A DNA stretch of 24,717 nt, from assembly GCA_964420405.1 (NCBI GenBank), contig CAYQTL010000079.1, forward strand, positions 1-24,717, given 5' to 3'. The notes beneath the pieces were generated by a model, which saw only the letters and a program-made list of their open reading frames with translations, was not told the origin of the DNA and did not search any database. Below, in pieces: positions 10,043 to 17,533 of this stretch. Source of the stretch: CAYQTL01 sp964420405. Its GTDB lineage: Bacteria; Acidobacteriota; Thermoanaerobaculia; Thermoanaerobaculales; Sulfomarinibacteraceae. Every line of letters starts with the position of its first letter. Within the stretch, counting starts at the first letter, position 1. The position numbers and the translations under genes were made by a program.

Positions 10043-10987
10043 TCAGCTGACCCACAGCTGGCGGGCGGCGAGCTGCCAGGCGGTCGCCGCAGTGATCCTG
10101 AGACCGTCGGCGCAGGCGACGACCGCCACCCTTCGCCCCGAGGCCGACAGTGACGGCGGCGAGACCGCGACCTGGTCGGTGTCGACGATCCGGTCGAGGG
10201 GCGTCCTGAGGTCGGTCGAGATGAGGGACTCGGAGTCGACCAGCGCCTGCATCGCGTCGGACGGGGAGATCGGCGTGTCGAGCTCGAGCGCGACGGTGGT
10301 GACGTGACCGTGGAAGAGGCCCGAAAGTGCGCGGGTGACCGTCAGGTCGAGGCCGGGGAAGAGCAGCCCGGCGTCGCGCTCCAGCTCGGAGGCGTCCACC
10401 TGCACGTGGTTGAACGCCAGCACGAGGTCGTCGAGTAGGTCGGAGGGTCGGTTGCCCTGCAGTCGGGCGGCCGCCTGACGGGCGAGCACCTCGATGCCGT
10501 CCGCGCCGCGGGTCGACACCGGCTCGACCGCCGACACCGAGCCACCCGCCACCCCGAAGGGCTCGAACGCCCGGCACAGACGCTGCAACGCAGCCAGGGC
10601 CGGATGGGCGACCCGCAGCAGCCGGTCGGCGTCGTCGCCGGCGCCGGCGACGAGGGCGGGGCGGGTCAGCGATCGCAGCGCCTCGCACCCTCCCAGGTCC
10701 ACCACCAGCGCACCACCGGCGCCCCCCTCGAGGAAGTGCACCACATGCTCGGTCCGGTCGTGGACGTCCAGGCTCGCGATGAGCACCACGTCGTGTCCGA
10801 TGAGCTCGTCGGACCCGTCGAGGGGCGGCACGAGGGCGGGCCCGCCCCCGATCTCGGTGATCTGGTGCTCGTCGTCGGAGTCGGTGTGGCGGTACTCCAG
10901 GGTCGGTTGGACGGCGGCCGACTCGAGGTACGCAAGCAGCTCCCGACCGAGCAGGGTGAGCGGATCGACCAGCATCATCCGCGGCAT
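10043..10987 (-). CDS. Aspartate-semialdehyde dehydrogenase-like protein, probably non-catalytic (Usg-like)
   Basis: This 314-residue protein follows the layout of aspartate-semialdehyde dehydrogenase: a Rossmann-like N-terminus, a middle segment VSAVEPVSTRGADGIEVLARQ corresponding to the family's TyQAVSGaG region, and a C-terminal HGHVTTVALELDTPIS matching GHS...vef..p.s. Key residues are missing. The nucleotide-binding GxxGxxG is replaced by VDPLTLLGREL (residues 7-17), and the catalytic cysteine segment (PNCST type) reads VAHPALAAL at 126-134 with no Cys. This pattern resembles the E. coli Usg protein, a non-catalytic paralogue of unknown function. AAGGGAG ends six bases before the ATG at 10987. 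It sits 11 bp behind pssA and is almost certainly co-transcribed with it. The family call is moderately sure; lack of activity is inferred. Confidence 0.75.
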   Translation of the reverse strand: MPRMMLVDPLTLLGRELLAYLESAAVQPTLEYRHTDSDDEHQITEIGGGPALVPPLDGSDELIGHDVVLIASLDVHDRTEHVVHFLEGGAGGALVVDLGGCEALRSLTRPALVAGAGDDADRLLRVAHPALAALQRLCRAFEPFGVAGGSVSAVEPVSTRGADGIEVLARQAAARLQGNRPSDLLDDLVLAFNHVQVDASELERDAGLLFPGLDLTVTRALSGLFHGHVTTVALELDTPISPSDAMQALVDSESLISTDLRTPLDRIVDTDQVAVSPPSLSASGRRVAVVACADGLRITAATAWQLAARQLWVS

Positions 10988-10998
10988 GGCGGCTCCCT

Positions 10999-11754
10999 TC
11001 AGTCGTCCTCGGCGCCTGCGGGGGGGCGGCCGCGGACGCGCCCGGTGACGACCCCGACCGGCGCCGACAGGATGTAGATCGCGAGCAGCACGGACAGAAC
11101 ATGAGGCGAGAGCGTCACCAGAGAGATCAGGACCGCGATCGCGAACAGGGTCGTCGCGGGCCACTGTCGCCGCAGGTTCAGATCCTTGAACGAGCGGTAG
11201 GGGAGGTTGGAAACCATCAGCAGGGCGAGCGCGATCACGAACACCGCCACCACCGGGATGAACGCGGGGTGCTGGACCGGCGTCGGGGACACCAGCACGA
11301 ACAGCGCGATCGCGCCGGCGCCGGCGGGGATCGGCAGGCCGATGAAGCTGCGGTCGTCGTGGGCGGTGCTCGAGAACCGGGCGAGCCGGATCGATCCCGC
11401 CACCAGGAAGAGGAACACCACCGCGAGACCGAATCGCGGCACCTGCCACAGCCCCCACTGGTACGCGAGCAGCGCCGGCGCCGCGCCGAACGAGACGACG
11501 TCCGCGAGGGAGTCGTAGACCTCGCCGAAGGTGGTGGTGGCGCCGGTCAGCCGCGCGATCCGCCCGTCCAGCACGTCGGCCAGGATCGCCACCAGGAGCA
11601 GGACCCCGGCCCGCTCCATGTGGCCTCGGATCGCTTCGATCATGGCGAAGAAACCGAAGAACATGTTGGCGATGGTGAACAGCGACGGGATGATGTAGAC
11701 GCCCCGCCGCAGCCTGTCGGAGGCCCGGCGGCGTCGCACGCGGGGCGCTCTCAT
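10999..11754 (-). CDS. pssA: CDP-diacylglycerol-serine O-phosphatidyltransferase (phosphatidylserine synthase)
   Basis: Integral membrane enzyme that joins serine to CDP-diacylglycerol, the first step to phosphatidylethanolamine. With the start at 11754 the product is 251 residues. The CDP-alcohol phosphotransferase motif is complete: Asp63-Gly64-x2-Ala67-Arg68-x8-Gly77-x3-Asp81-x3-Asp85. The N-terminal YIIPSLFTIANMFFGFFAM is typical of PssA, and seven or so hydrophobic helices follow. An in-frame ATG at 11829 would add 25 charged residues but has no Shine-Dalgarno sequence; 11754 has a weak AGGA upstream and gives a typical PssA length. No phosphatidylserine decarboxylase gene is adjacent, though psd-pssA pairs are common. 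The next gene begins 11 bp downstream. Confidence 0.93.
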   Translation of the reverse strand: MRAPRVRRRRASDRLRRGVYIIPSLFTIANMFFGFFAMIEAIRGHMERAGVLLLVAILADVLDGRIARLTGATTTFGEVYDSLADVVSFGAAPALLAYQWGLWQVPRFGLAVVFLFLVAGSIRLARFSSTAHDDRSFIGLPIPAGAGAIALFVLVSPTPVQHPAFIPVVAVFVIALALLMVSNLPYRSFKDLNLRRQWPATTLFAIAVLISLVTLSPHVLSVLLAIYILSAPVGVVTGRVRGRPPAGAEDD

Positions 11755-11886
11755 GTCGGGTCCTGCATGGTCAGCACCAGGCCGGCGGTCGCGGTCCTCC
11801 GCCGATGTCGCGGACCGGGGGCGCGCCATCGGCGGACGGGAGGCTCGGGGCGGCGGTTCATCGCGCGGCTCCGGCGTCAGGACCGG

Positions 11887-12093
11887 TCAGGATGCCGACC
11901 GCCGGAGGCGCTCCATCCGGTCCTTGATCTGGAGCTTGACCTTCTTCAGGCGTTTCTCCTCGAGCTCTTCGTCGGGCGTCAGCCACGCTTTCTGACTCAG
12001 CTCGGCCAGTCGTCGCTCGTGATCCTGGTGCTCGGTCCTCAGCTGCTCGTAGGTGGGGTTGTGCGACTCGGCCCGGTGCTGGTCAGTATTCAT
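11887..12093 (-). CDS. YdcH/DUF465 family small protein
   Basis: A 68-residue, highly charged, all-helical protein. The C-terminal half EKRLKKVKLQIKDRMERL matches the conserved end of the YdcH/DUF465 family (LKKeKLxLKDrI), short predicted coiled-coil proteins of unknown function. The segment LRTEHQDHERRLAEL corresponds to the family's first helix. GGAGG lies six bases before the ATG at 12093. It is followed 132 bp later by pssA on the same strand. Confidence 0.85.
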   Translation of the reverse strand: MNTDQHRAESHNPTYEQLRTEHQDHERRLAELSQKAWLTPDEELEEKRLKKVKLQIKDRMERLRRSAS

Positions 12094-12197
12094 CCGCGAC
12101 CTCCAGTCCAGCGGTTGCTCGTCGGGGCGTCTTCCATCGTAGCACCGGGTGCAGCGTGGGGTGGCGGCTTGGAATTCCCGGCAGTCCGCCGTCCTCC

Positions 12198-12231
12198 CGC
12201 GTCCGTGTCCGTGCCCGCGTCCGTGCCCGAG
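12198..12231. repeat. Intergenic repeat block, inverted copy
   Basis: Tandem GTCCGTG(T/C)CC-type units. The reverse complement (GGGCACGGACGCG units) matches the blocks at 203-245 and 12322-12364. With the second of these it forms an inverted pair about 90 bp apart. A shorter piece of the same sequence is at 24132-24147. Confidence 0.7.
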
Positions 12232-12321
12232 GGGGCAGAAGGAATGGGCATGCGACATCGGCGGGGAGGCGGCACCGAAAGGGATACCGGAACCGACCGG
12301 TCTCGCGGGCCGATCCCGTCA

Positions 12322-12364
12322 CCGTTCGGGCACGGGCACGGGCACGGACGCGGACGGGGGCGGA
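12322..12364. repeat. Intergenic G-rich repeat block, copy B
   Basis: This block begins CGTTCGGGCACGGGC, has a GGGCAC unit three times in a row, then GGACGCGGACGGGGG. It is a direct, near-identical copy of the block at 203-245. Confidence 0.7.
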
Positions 12365-12423
12365 GGCGACCTCTTCCGAGGCGGGCGGCGGGGGGCGCTC
12401 TCGCGTCCCGGCCTGCGAAGCAT

Positions 12424-12440
12424 GCCAGCTGGAAGCTGGC
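12424..12440. repeat. REP-like short hairpin, copy 1
   Basis: Stem GCCAGC (12424-12429), loop TGGAA, stem GCTGGC (12435-12440), followed by GCTCC. A second copy at 24366-24382 has the same loop and flanks but a GCCGGC stem. The stem change is compensated on both sides, which supports a selected hairpin. Confidence 0.65.
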
Positions 12441-12493
12441 GCTCCGGGGCCTGCGCTCAGGTTGACGGTACCGGGGCGGTCGCCCCCCAAGCC

Positions 12494-12546
12494 GTCATCC
12501 TGAACGACCGGAGCGCCGAGAGGCGCGGAGGGAGTCGAAGGATCTC
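12494..12546. repeat. GTCATCCTGA...GAAGGATCT-type intergenic element
   Basis: The element starts GTCATCCTGAACGA, has an inner inverted repeat GCGCC/GGCGC, and ends TCGAAGGATCTCC. The ends are partly complementary (ATCCT with AGGAT). It resembles, from memory, a short intergenic palindromic element often seen in GC-rich environmental bacterial genomes. Only one copy is visible here. Confidence 0.45.
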
Positions 12547-12578
12547 CTCCGAGCTCCGTCTCCCGGTCGCCCCCGCCT

Positions 12579-12602
12579 CCGATCCCGATCCCGTTTCCGA
12601 TG
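12579..12602. repeat. CCGATC-type hexamer run
   Basis: Short degenerate run of CCGATC/CCGTTTCCGAT units, related to the runs at 110-127 and 22531-22566. Confidence 0.6.
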
Positions 12603-12687
12603 GTCGCGGTCACGTTCAGCGGCGGTGACAGCGGCTCGGACGCGGACACCGAGACGGACGCGGTGGTCGGCTGGTGAGATATGCGGG

Positions 12688-12855
12688 CTAGGAGGGCGTA
12701 GGGCATAGACTGACGGCGCCTTTCGGGCGTCGTGAGCGCCCGTTTCCGGCGGATTCTCGGCCCGTACTCAGAGTACTGCGCCTCGAATCCGCCGAAAACG
12801 GGCATCTCACGACGCTCCGAAATCCATCCGCCATCTATGCCCTACGACCTCCTAG
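12688..12855. repeat. 168-bp imperfect palindromic element
   Basis: Two arms of about 80 bp face each other. The left arm opens CTAGGAGGGCGTAGGGCATA; the reverse complement of the right end reads the same with one difference in the first 22 bases. Further inward both arms share CGTCGTGAG, GCCCGTTT and CGGCGGATTC. The apex is GTACTC-A-GAGTAC at 12764-12776. Both ends carry CTAG, and the right-hand one contains the stop codon of nuoI (TAG, complement of 12852-12854). The transcript of nuoI would run straight into a very long hairpin, so it could end or protect that mRNA; it may equally be a MITE-like inserted element. Confidence 0.85.
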
Positions 12856-13382
12856 AAGTACGGCCGGTACCCCACGTCCTCGTCCTCGATGGGGCCCTTC
12901 TGACGCAGCTGCTCGATGCCGACGACCGCCTCCTCGCGGGTGGTGAACGCCATCTCGTGGGTGCGTGACATGATGATCGCCTCCTTCGGGCAGGCGTCCA
13001 CGCAGTAGCCGCAGAAGACGCACCGCAGGAGGTCGATCTCGTACACCTTCGGCTTCTTCTCCCACTCGACGGTGGCCTCGGGGTCCTCCTCGGCCTCGAT
13101 GTGGATGCACTCCGCCGGGCAGACGGTCTCGCACATGTAGCACGCGACGCAGCGCAGCGAGCCGTCGTCCTTGGTGGTGAGGATGTGGTGGCCGCGCATC
13201 CGCTCCGAGTACTCGCGCTTGACCTCGGGGTACTGGATCGTCGCCACGTCCTTCTGGCCGAACAGGTTGCGAAGGAAGTGGCGGAGCGTGACGGCGAGCC
13301 CCTTGAGGATCGGGACGAGGTAGATCCGCTCGCCGATCGACTGGGTCGGACGGTCGACGTTGACGGTCGGCACGTTCTTCAT
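12852..13382 (-). CDS. nuoI: NADH-quinone oxidoreductase subunit I (8Fe ferredoxin-type)
   Basis: Complex I subunit carrying clusters N6a and N6b, which relay electrons to N2 in NuoB. The 176-residue protein has two full 4Fe-4S motifs: Cys78, Cys81, Cys84, Cys88 and Cys121, Cys124, Cys127, Cys131 (CVACYMCETVCP and CVFCGYCVDACP). Its length is usual for NuoI. The ATG overlaps the nuoCD stop (ATGA), so the two are translationally coupled. The final stop codon lies inside the end of the 168-bp palindrome, raising the possibility that the element supplied the present C-terminus. Confidence 0.97.
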   Translation of the reverse strand: MKNVPTVNVDRPTQSIGERIYLVPILKGLAVTLRHFLRNLFGQKDVATIQYPEVKREYSERMRGHHILTTKDDGSLRCVACYMCETVCPAECIHIEAEEDPEATVEWEKKPKVYEIDLLRCVFCGYCVDACPKEAIIMSRTHEMAFTTREEAVVGIEQLRQKGPIEDEDVGYRPYF

Positions 13383-15032
13383 CGGTCGAGCTCCCCGGCG
13401 ATGATGTTGAGGCTGCCCAGGATGGCGATGGCGTCAGGCACCATGTGGCCGACGAGCATGTGCGGGTACGCCTGGTAGATGGCGAAGCACGGCGGCCGCA
13501 CCTTGATCCGGTAGGGCCGGCCGCCGCCGTCGGCGACGATGTAGTAGCCGAGCTCCCCGTTGCCGCCCTCCACGAAGGTGTAGGCGTCGCCTGCCGGCAC
13601 CTTGATGCCGTCGTAGATCAGCTTGAAGTGCCAGATCAGCGACTCCATCTCCGTGAACACCTTCTCCTTCGGCGGCAGCGCCACGTGGTGGTTGTCGGTG
13701 ATCACGGGCCCGTCGGGCAGGGTGTCGATCGCCTGACGGATGATCCGCAGGCTCTGCCGCATCTCCTCGATGCGCACGAGGTATCGCGCGTAGCAGTCGC
13801 CGGTGGTCGCCACCGGCACGTCGAACTCGTACTGGTCGTAGCCGTGGTACGGGTGCGCCTTGCGGACGTCGTAGGCCACCCCCGACGCCCGCAGGCACGG
13901 GCCGGTCCAGCCCCACGCGACCGCCTCCTCGGCCGAGATCCTGCCCACGCCCTCGGTGCGGTCGCGGAAGATCGGGTTGGTCGAGATCAGCTTCTCCACG
14001 TCGTCGATGTACTTCGGGATGTAGTCGAGCAGGTACCGGACCCGCTCCTCGAAGTCGGCGGGCACGTCGTGGGCGAGACCGCCGACGCGGGCGTAGCTGA
14101 CGGTCAGTCGGCCGCCGGCGCACGCCTCGAGCAGGCCGTAGATCTCCTCCCGGGGCTGGAAGAAGTACCAGAAGTTGGTCAGTGCCCCGAGGTCCACGAG
14201 GTTGGCGCCGAGGCACACGCCGTGGTCCATCAGGCGCGAGAACTCCGACAGGATGACGTGGACCGCCTGCGCCCGGGGCGGTGCCTCGATGCCGAGCATC
14301 CGCTCCACCGCGAGGGTGTAGCCGGCCCCGTTGAGATGACTGGAGCAGTAGTTGAGGCGATCCGTGTACGGAATCACCTGGTTCCAGCCGTGGGTCTCGG
14401 ACATCTTCTCGAAGCAGCGGTGCAGGTAGCCGATCTCGGCCTCGGCCCGGGTGATCACCTCGCCGTCGAGGCGCAGCACGGTGCGCAGGGTCCCGTGGGT
14501 CGCGGGATGGGACGGGCCGAGATTGAGGATCTGGGTCTCGAAGTGCTCGAGGTCGTCGTCCATCTGCCGCGCCCAGTCGGGCACCATGGTCTCCTCTTCG
14601 GTCAGGATCCAGCGCTGGGCGGGGTCGTAGTCCTTGCGGAGGGCGTGGCCCCGGAACGCCTCGTGGCACAGAATCCGGCGCAGGTTCGGATGGCCGTCGA
14701 AACGGATCCCGAACATGTCCCACGCCTCGCGCTCGAACCAGTCGGCCGCTTTCCAGATCGGGTAGGCCGTCGGCACGACCGGGTCGTCCTCGTCGAGCGG
14801 TACCTTGACCCGGAAGCGGTGCCCCTTGGAGAGCGAGCCGACGTGGTAGACGACCTCGAACCGGCGTTCGCGGTCGGGGTAGTCGACGCCGCAGACGTCC
14901 AGCAGCAGGTCGCAGTCCAGCTCGGAGTGCTCCTTGAGCCGCCGCAGCACGGCGGTGAGCTGCTCGCGCTCGACCGTCACCACCGTGTGACCGTCCGCCG
15001 ACGTCCCGACCGCCGGTCCGTCCGGCAGCAGG

Positions 15033-15542
<510 letters not shown>

Positions 15543-15666
15543 GGCGGATGCCTCCCTTCGCCCCCCATCCGGTCGGTTGCAACGGTCAACACCACCGCAC
15601 CGTCGGTTCATCCAACGTCGCGGAGCGGAGGCGCGGCGACATCATACCTTTTTTCACAAAGTCGGG

Positions 15667-15724
15667 AGCCGTGGTCGGGAGGGCGGCAGGCGCGCCGGCG
15701 CCCGCCGCCCTCCCGACCACGGCT
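15667..15724. terminator. Long GC-rich hairpin between the outer-membrane protein gene and nuoB
   Basis: Arms 15667-15693 and 15698-15724 pair at 26 of 27 positions around a GCCG loop. There is no T run after the stem in the reading direction of either neighbour, though an A run follows it on the minus strand, so it is not a textbook intrinsic terminator. It lies 92 bp past the stop of the minus-strand outer-membrane protein gene and probably marks that transcript's end. Confidence 0.6.
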
Positions 15725-15816
15725 CGCGATACGGACCCGATCGGATCGATGGGTCGGGGAGGGGTGGTCCGGGTCACTCCGGAAGGCCGCTGGTCTCCCG
15801 GAGTGGGGCGGGGGGT

Positions 15817-16524
15817 TCAGAAGCGGAAGCTGAACCCTGCGGAGTACTCGGTGCCGGACAGGTCGAGGGTGCCGAGATCGGCGAGGGAGTCGCCGAGCTC
15901 GTCGTCGGCGTCTCGCCAGCGGGCCTCGCCGAAGAAGCTCCACTGGGAGCCGAGCGGCACGTCGACCCCGGCGACCGCCACCGTCTGCCAGGTGGCGCCG
16001 TCGGCGCGGTAGGTGGCGGTCACGATCGGCAGGTCGGGGTCGACGAAGTCGATGAAGTCGCCGCTCTCGGTCAGGCGCCACCACAGGAAGCCCCCGCCGA
16101 GCCCGACGTACGGCGACACCGAGGTCCCGCGCAGCGGCTGCCAGACGAGGATCGCCGTCAGGTCCCATGTCTCGAGGGTGGTGCGGTGGCGGATCTCGAA
16201 GCCGTCGGCGTCGACCCAGTCGCGGTACGCCTGGACGGTGTCGCCGTCGAACACCGAGCCGCCGAACATCAGCGCCAGGCTGCGGTTGAGGTTCCACTGC
16301 AGGTCGACACCGAAGCTCGTGTCCTCGAAGTCGGCGGCGCTGCCGGTGAAGTCGCGCAGCTTGTCGTTCCAGTATCGGGACTCGGCGTCGGGCTCGAAGA
16401 TGCCGAGACGCAGGCGCACCGAGCCGGTGTCGCCGGGCTGCCAGCGGCCCTGGGCGGACGCTGGGAGGGAGACGGCGGTGACGAGCAGGGCGATCGCCAC
16501 GAAGCGGATACGGTCGAGTCGCAT
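15817..16524 (-). CDS. Outer-membrane beta-barrel protein, OmpW/OmpA-barrel-like
   Basis: This 235-residue exported protein has a clear signal peptide: MRLDRIR, a hydrophobic core to about residue 20, and PASA before Gln25. The mature part alternates hydrophobic and polar residues in strand-like segments with many aromatics (FGGSVF, PYVGLGGGFLWWRL, FFGEARWR) and ends SAGFSFRF with a terminal Phe, the usual barrel-assembly signal. The early GSVRLRLGIFEP and the pattern YVGLGGG are common in small 8-stranded barrels. AAGGAGG is six bases before the ATG. It appears monocistronic. The substrate or role is unknown. Confidence 0.85.
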   Translation of the reverse strand: MRLDRIRFVAIALLVTAVSLPASAQGRWQPGDTGSVRLRLGIFEPDAESRYWNDKLRDFTGSAADFEDTSFGVDLQWNLNRSLALMFGGSVFDGDTVQAYRDWVDADGFEIRHRTTLETWDLTAILVWQPLRGTSVSPYVGLGGGFLWWRLTESGDFIDFVDPDLPIVTATYRADGATWQTVAVAGVDVPLGSQWSFFGEARWRDADDELGDSLADLGTLDLSGTEYSAGFSFRF

Positions 16525-16682
16525 GGTGTCCTCCTTCGCGGGGCTCCCGGGCCCCTCGGACGACCGCTACGCAAGAGAAGTGCCACTACACCGACACGGT
16601 CGGGGGCCGGCGCGGGCGGCTGCGGCGTCTCCGGGGGGCGGGAGGCGACCTCTCGAGAGGACGTTCGTGGTACCGTGCGACC

Positions 16683-17459
16683 ATGATGGACACCCCTGAC
16701 GTGGCGTGCGTTGCGATCGAGGACCGTGACGGCGTCCGGGTGCTGCGGATGGACCGGCCGCCGGTGAACGCGCTCGGCCCCGACATGCTGGCGGCGCTCG
16801 CGGACGGCGTCCGAGCCGCCCCCGAGGACGGTGCGAAGGCGATCGTGCTCGCCGGCGGCGATCGCGTGTTCACGGGCGGTCTCGATATCGGATGGCTGCT
16901 CGGCCTCGACCGTGACGGCCTCGAGGACGCACTTTCGAGGTTTTTCGACACCATGCTCGCGTTCGCCGAGTCGCGGGTGCCGCTGGCGGCCGCCGTCCGC
17001 GGCCACAGCCCGGCGGGTGGTGCGGTCCTGGCGATGCTGTGCGACCGGCGGGTGATGTCGTCGGAGGGTGGCGCGATCGGGCTGAACGAGGTCCGGATCG
17101 GCATCCCGCTCCCGGCGGTGGTGATCGACCTGGCGGTCCGCACCGTCGGGCGGCGCCGGGCGGAGGCGTTGTGCGTCGAAGGCGCGCTGCTGCCGCCGCC
17201 GGAGGCGCTCGCCGCGGGGCTGGTGGACGAGCTCGCTCCGTCGGACGAAGTGGTGGGCCGGGCGGTCGAGTGGTGCCACGGCGTCGCCGGTTCTCCGGCG
17301 CTGGCGCTCGAGCGGACCCGCCGCCTGTGCCGGGAGGACCTCGTGAATCTGGTGGAGCGCCACCGCGTCGCCGACGTGGCGCGCCTCGCCGAGGTCTGGG
17401 CGAGCCCGGCGGTCCAGCGGCCCCTGGCCGAGGCCCTCGCCCGCCTGAGGGCCGGCTAA
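16683..17459 (+). CDS. Enoyl-CoA hydratase/isomerase family protein, probably delta3-delta2-enoyl-CoA isomerase
   Basis: Crotonase-fold protein of 258 residues, likely acting in beta-oxidation of unsaturated fatty acids. Family features are PPVNAL (26-31), the oxyanion-hole segment FTGGLDI (63-69) and VRGHSPAGGAVLAMLCDRRVM. The sequence GLNEVRIGIPLP carries a single acidic residue (Glu136) where the delta3-delta2 isomerases (ECI1 type) have their catalytic glutamate; the second glutamate of true hydratases, near GHSPAGGA, is absent. That favours isomerase over hydratase. Start is the double ATG at 16683/16686, with only a weak GAGG upstream. It lies 74 bp before the HMG-CoA reductase gene on the same strand, but a promoter-like box between them suggests separate expression. 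Confidence 0.85.
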   Translation: MMDTPDVACVAIEDRDGVRVLRMDRPPVNALGPDMLAALADGVRAAPEDGAKAIVLAGGDRVFTGGLDIGWLLGLDRDGLEDALSRFFDTMLAFAESRVPLAAAVRGHSPAGGAVLAMLCDRRVMSSEGGAIGLNEVRIGIPLPAVVIDLAVRTVGRRRAEALCVEGALLPPPEALAAGLVDELAPSDEVVGRAVEWCHGVAGSPALALERTRRLCREDLVNLVERHRVADVARLAEVWASPAVQRPLAEALARLRAG

Positions 17460-17489
17460 GCCGCGGGAATCGGCCCGTCCGCCGGGTGT

Positions 17490-17495
17490 TAGAAT
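17490..17495 (+). promoter_or_regulatory. Possible -10 box for the HMG-CoA reductase gene
   Basis: TAGAAT, identical to the -10 box proposed for parA, 38 bp before the GTG start. No good -35 hexamer is found 16-18 bp upstream, so this is weak. Confidence 0.3.
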
Positions 17496-17533
17496 CGTTC
17501 TGAACATCTTGAGCACGGGCAGGAGGCCGCGTC

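Larger units (their letters stand above)
12094..12687. other. Repeat-rich intergenic region between the small YdcH gene and nuoI
   Basis: No gene is supported in this stretch; frames that stay open cross simple repeats and lack ribosome-binding sites. It contains G-rich hexamer blocks in opposite orientations (12198-12231 and 12322-12364), a REP-like hairpin (12424-12440), a GTCATCCTGA...GAAGGATCT-type element (12494-12546) and a CCGATC run (12579-12602). It leads directly into the 168-bp palindrome. Confidence 0.65.

Noticed and set aside
12083..12805. Frame of 240 codons across the repeat-rich gap and the palindrome
   Set aside because: It reads through hexamer repeats and one palindrome arm, with composition typical of non-coding GC-rich DNA and no family resemblance.
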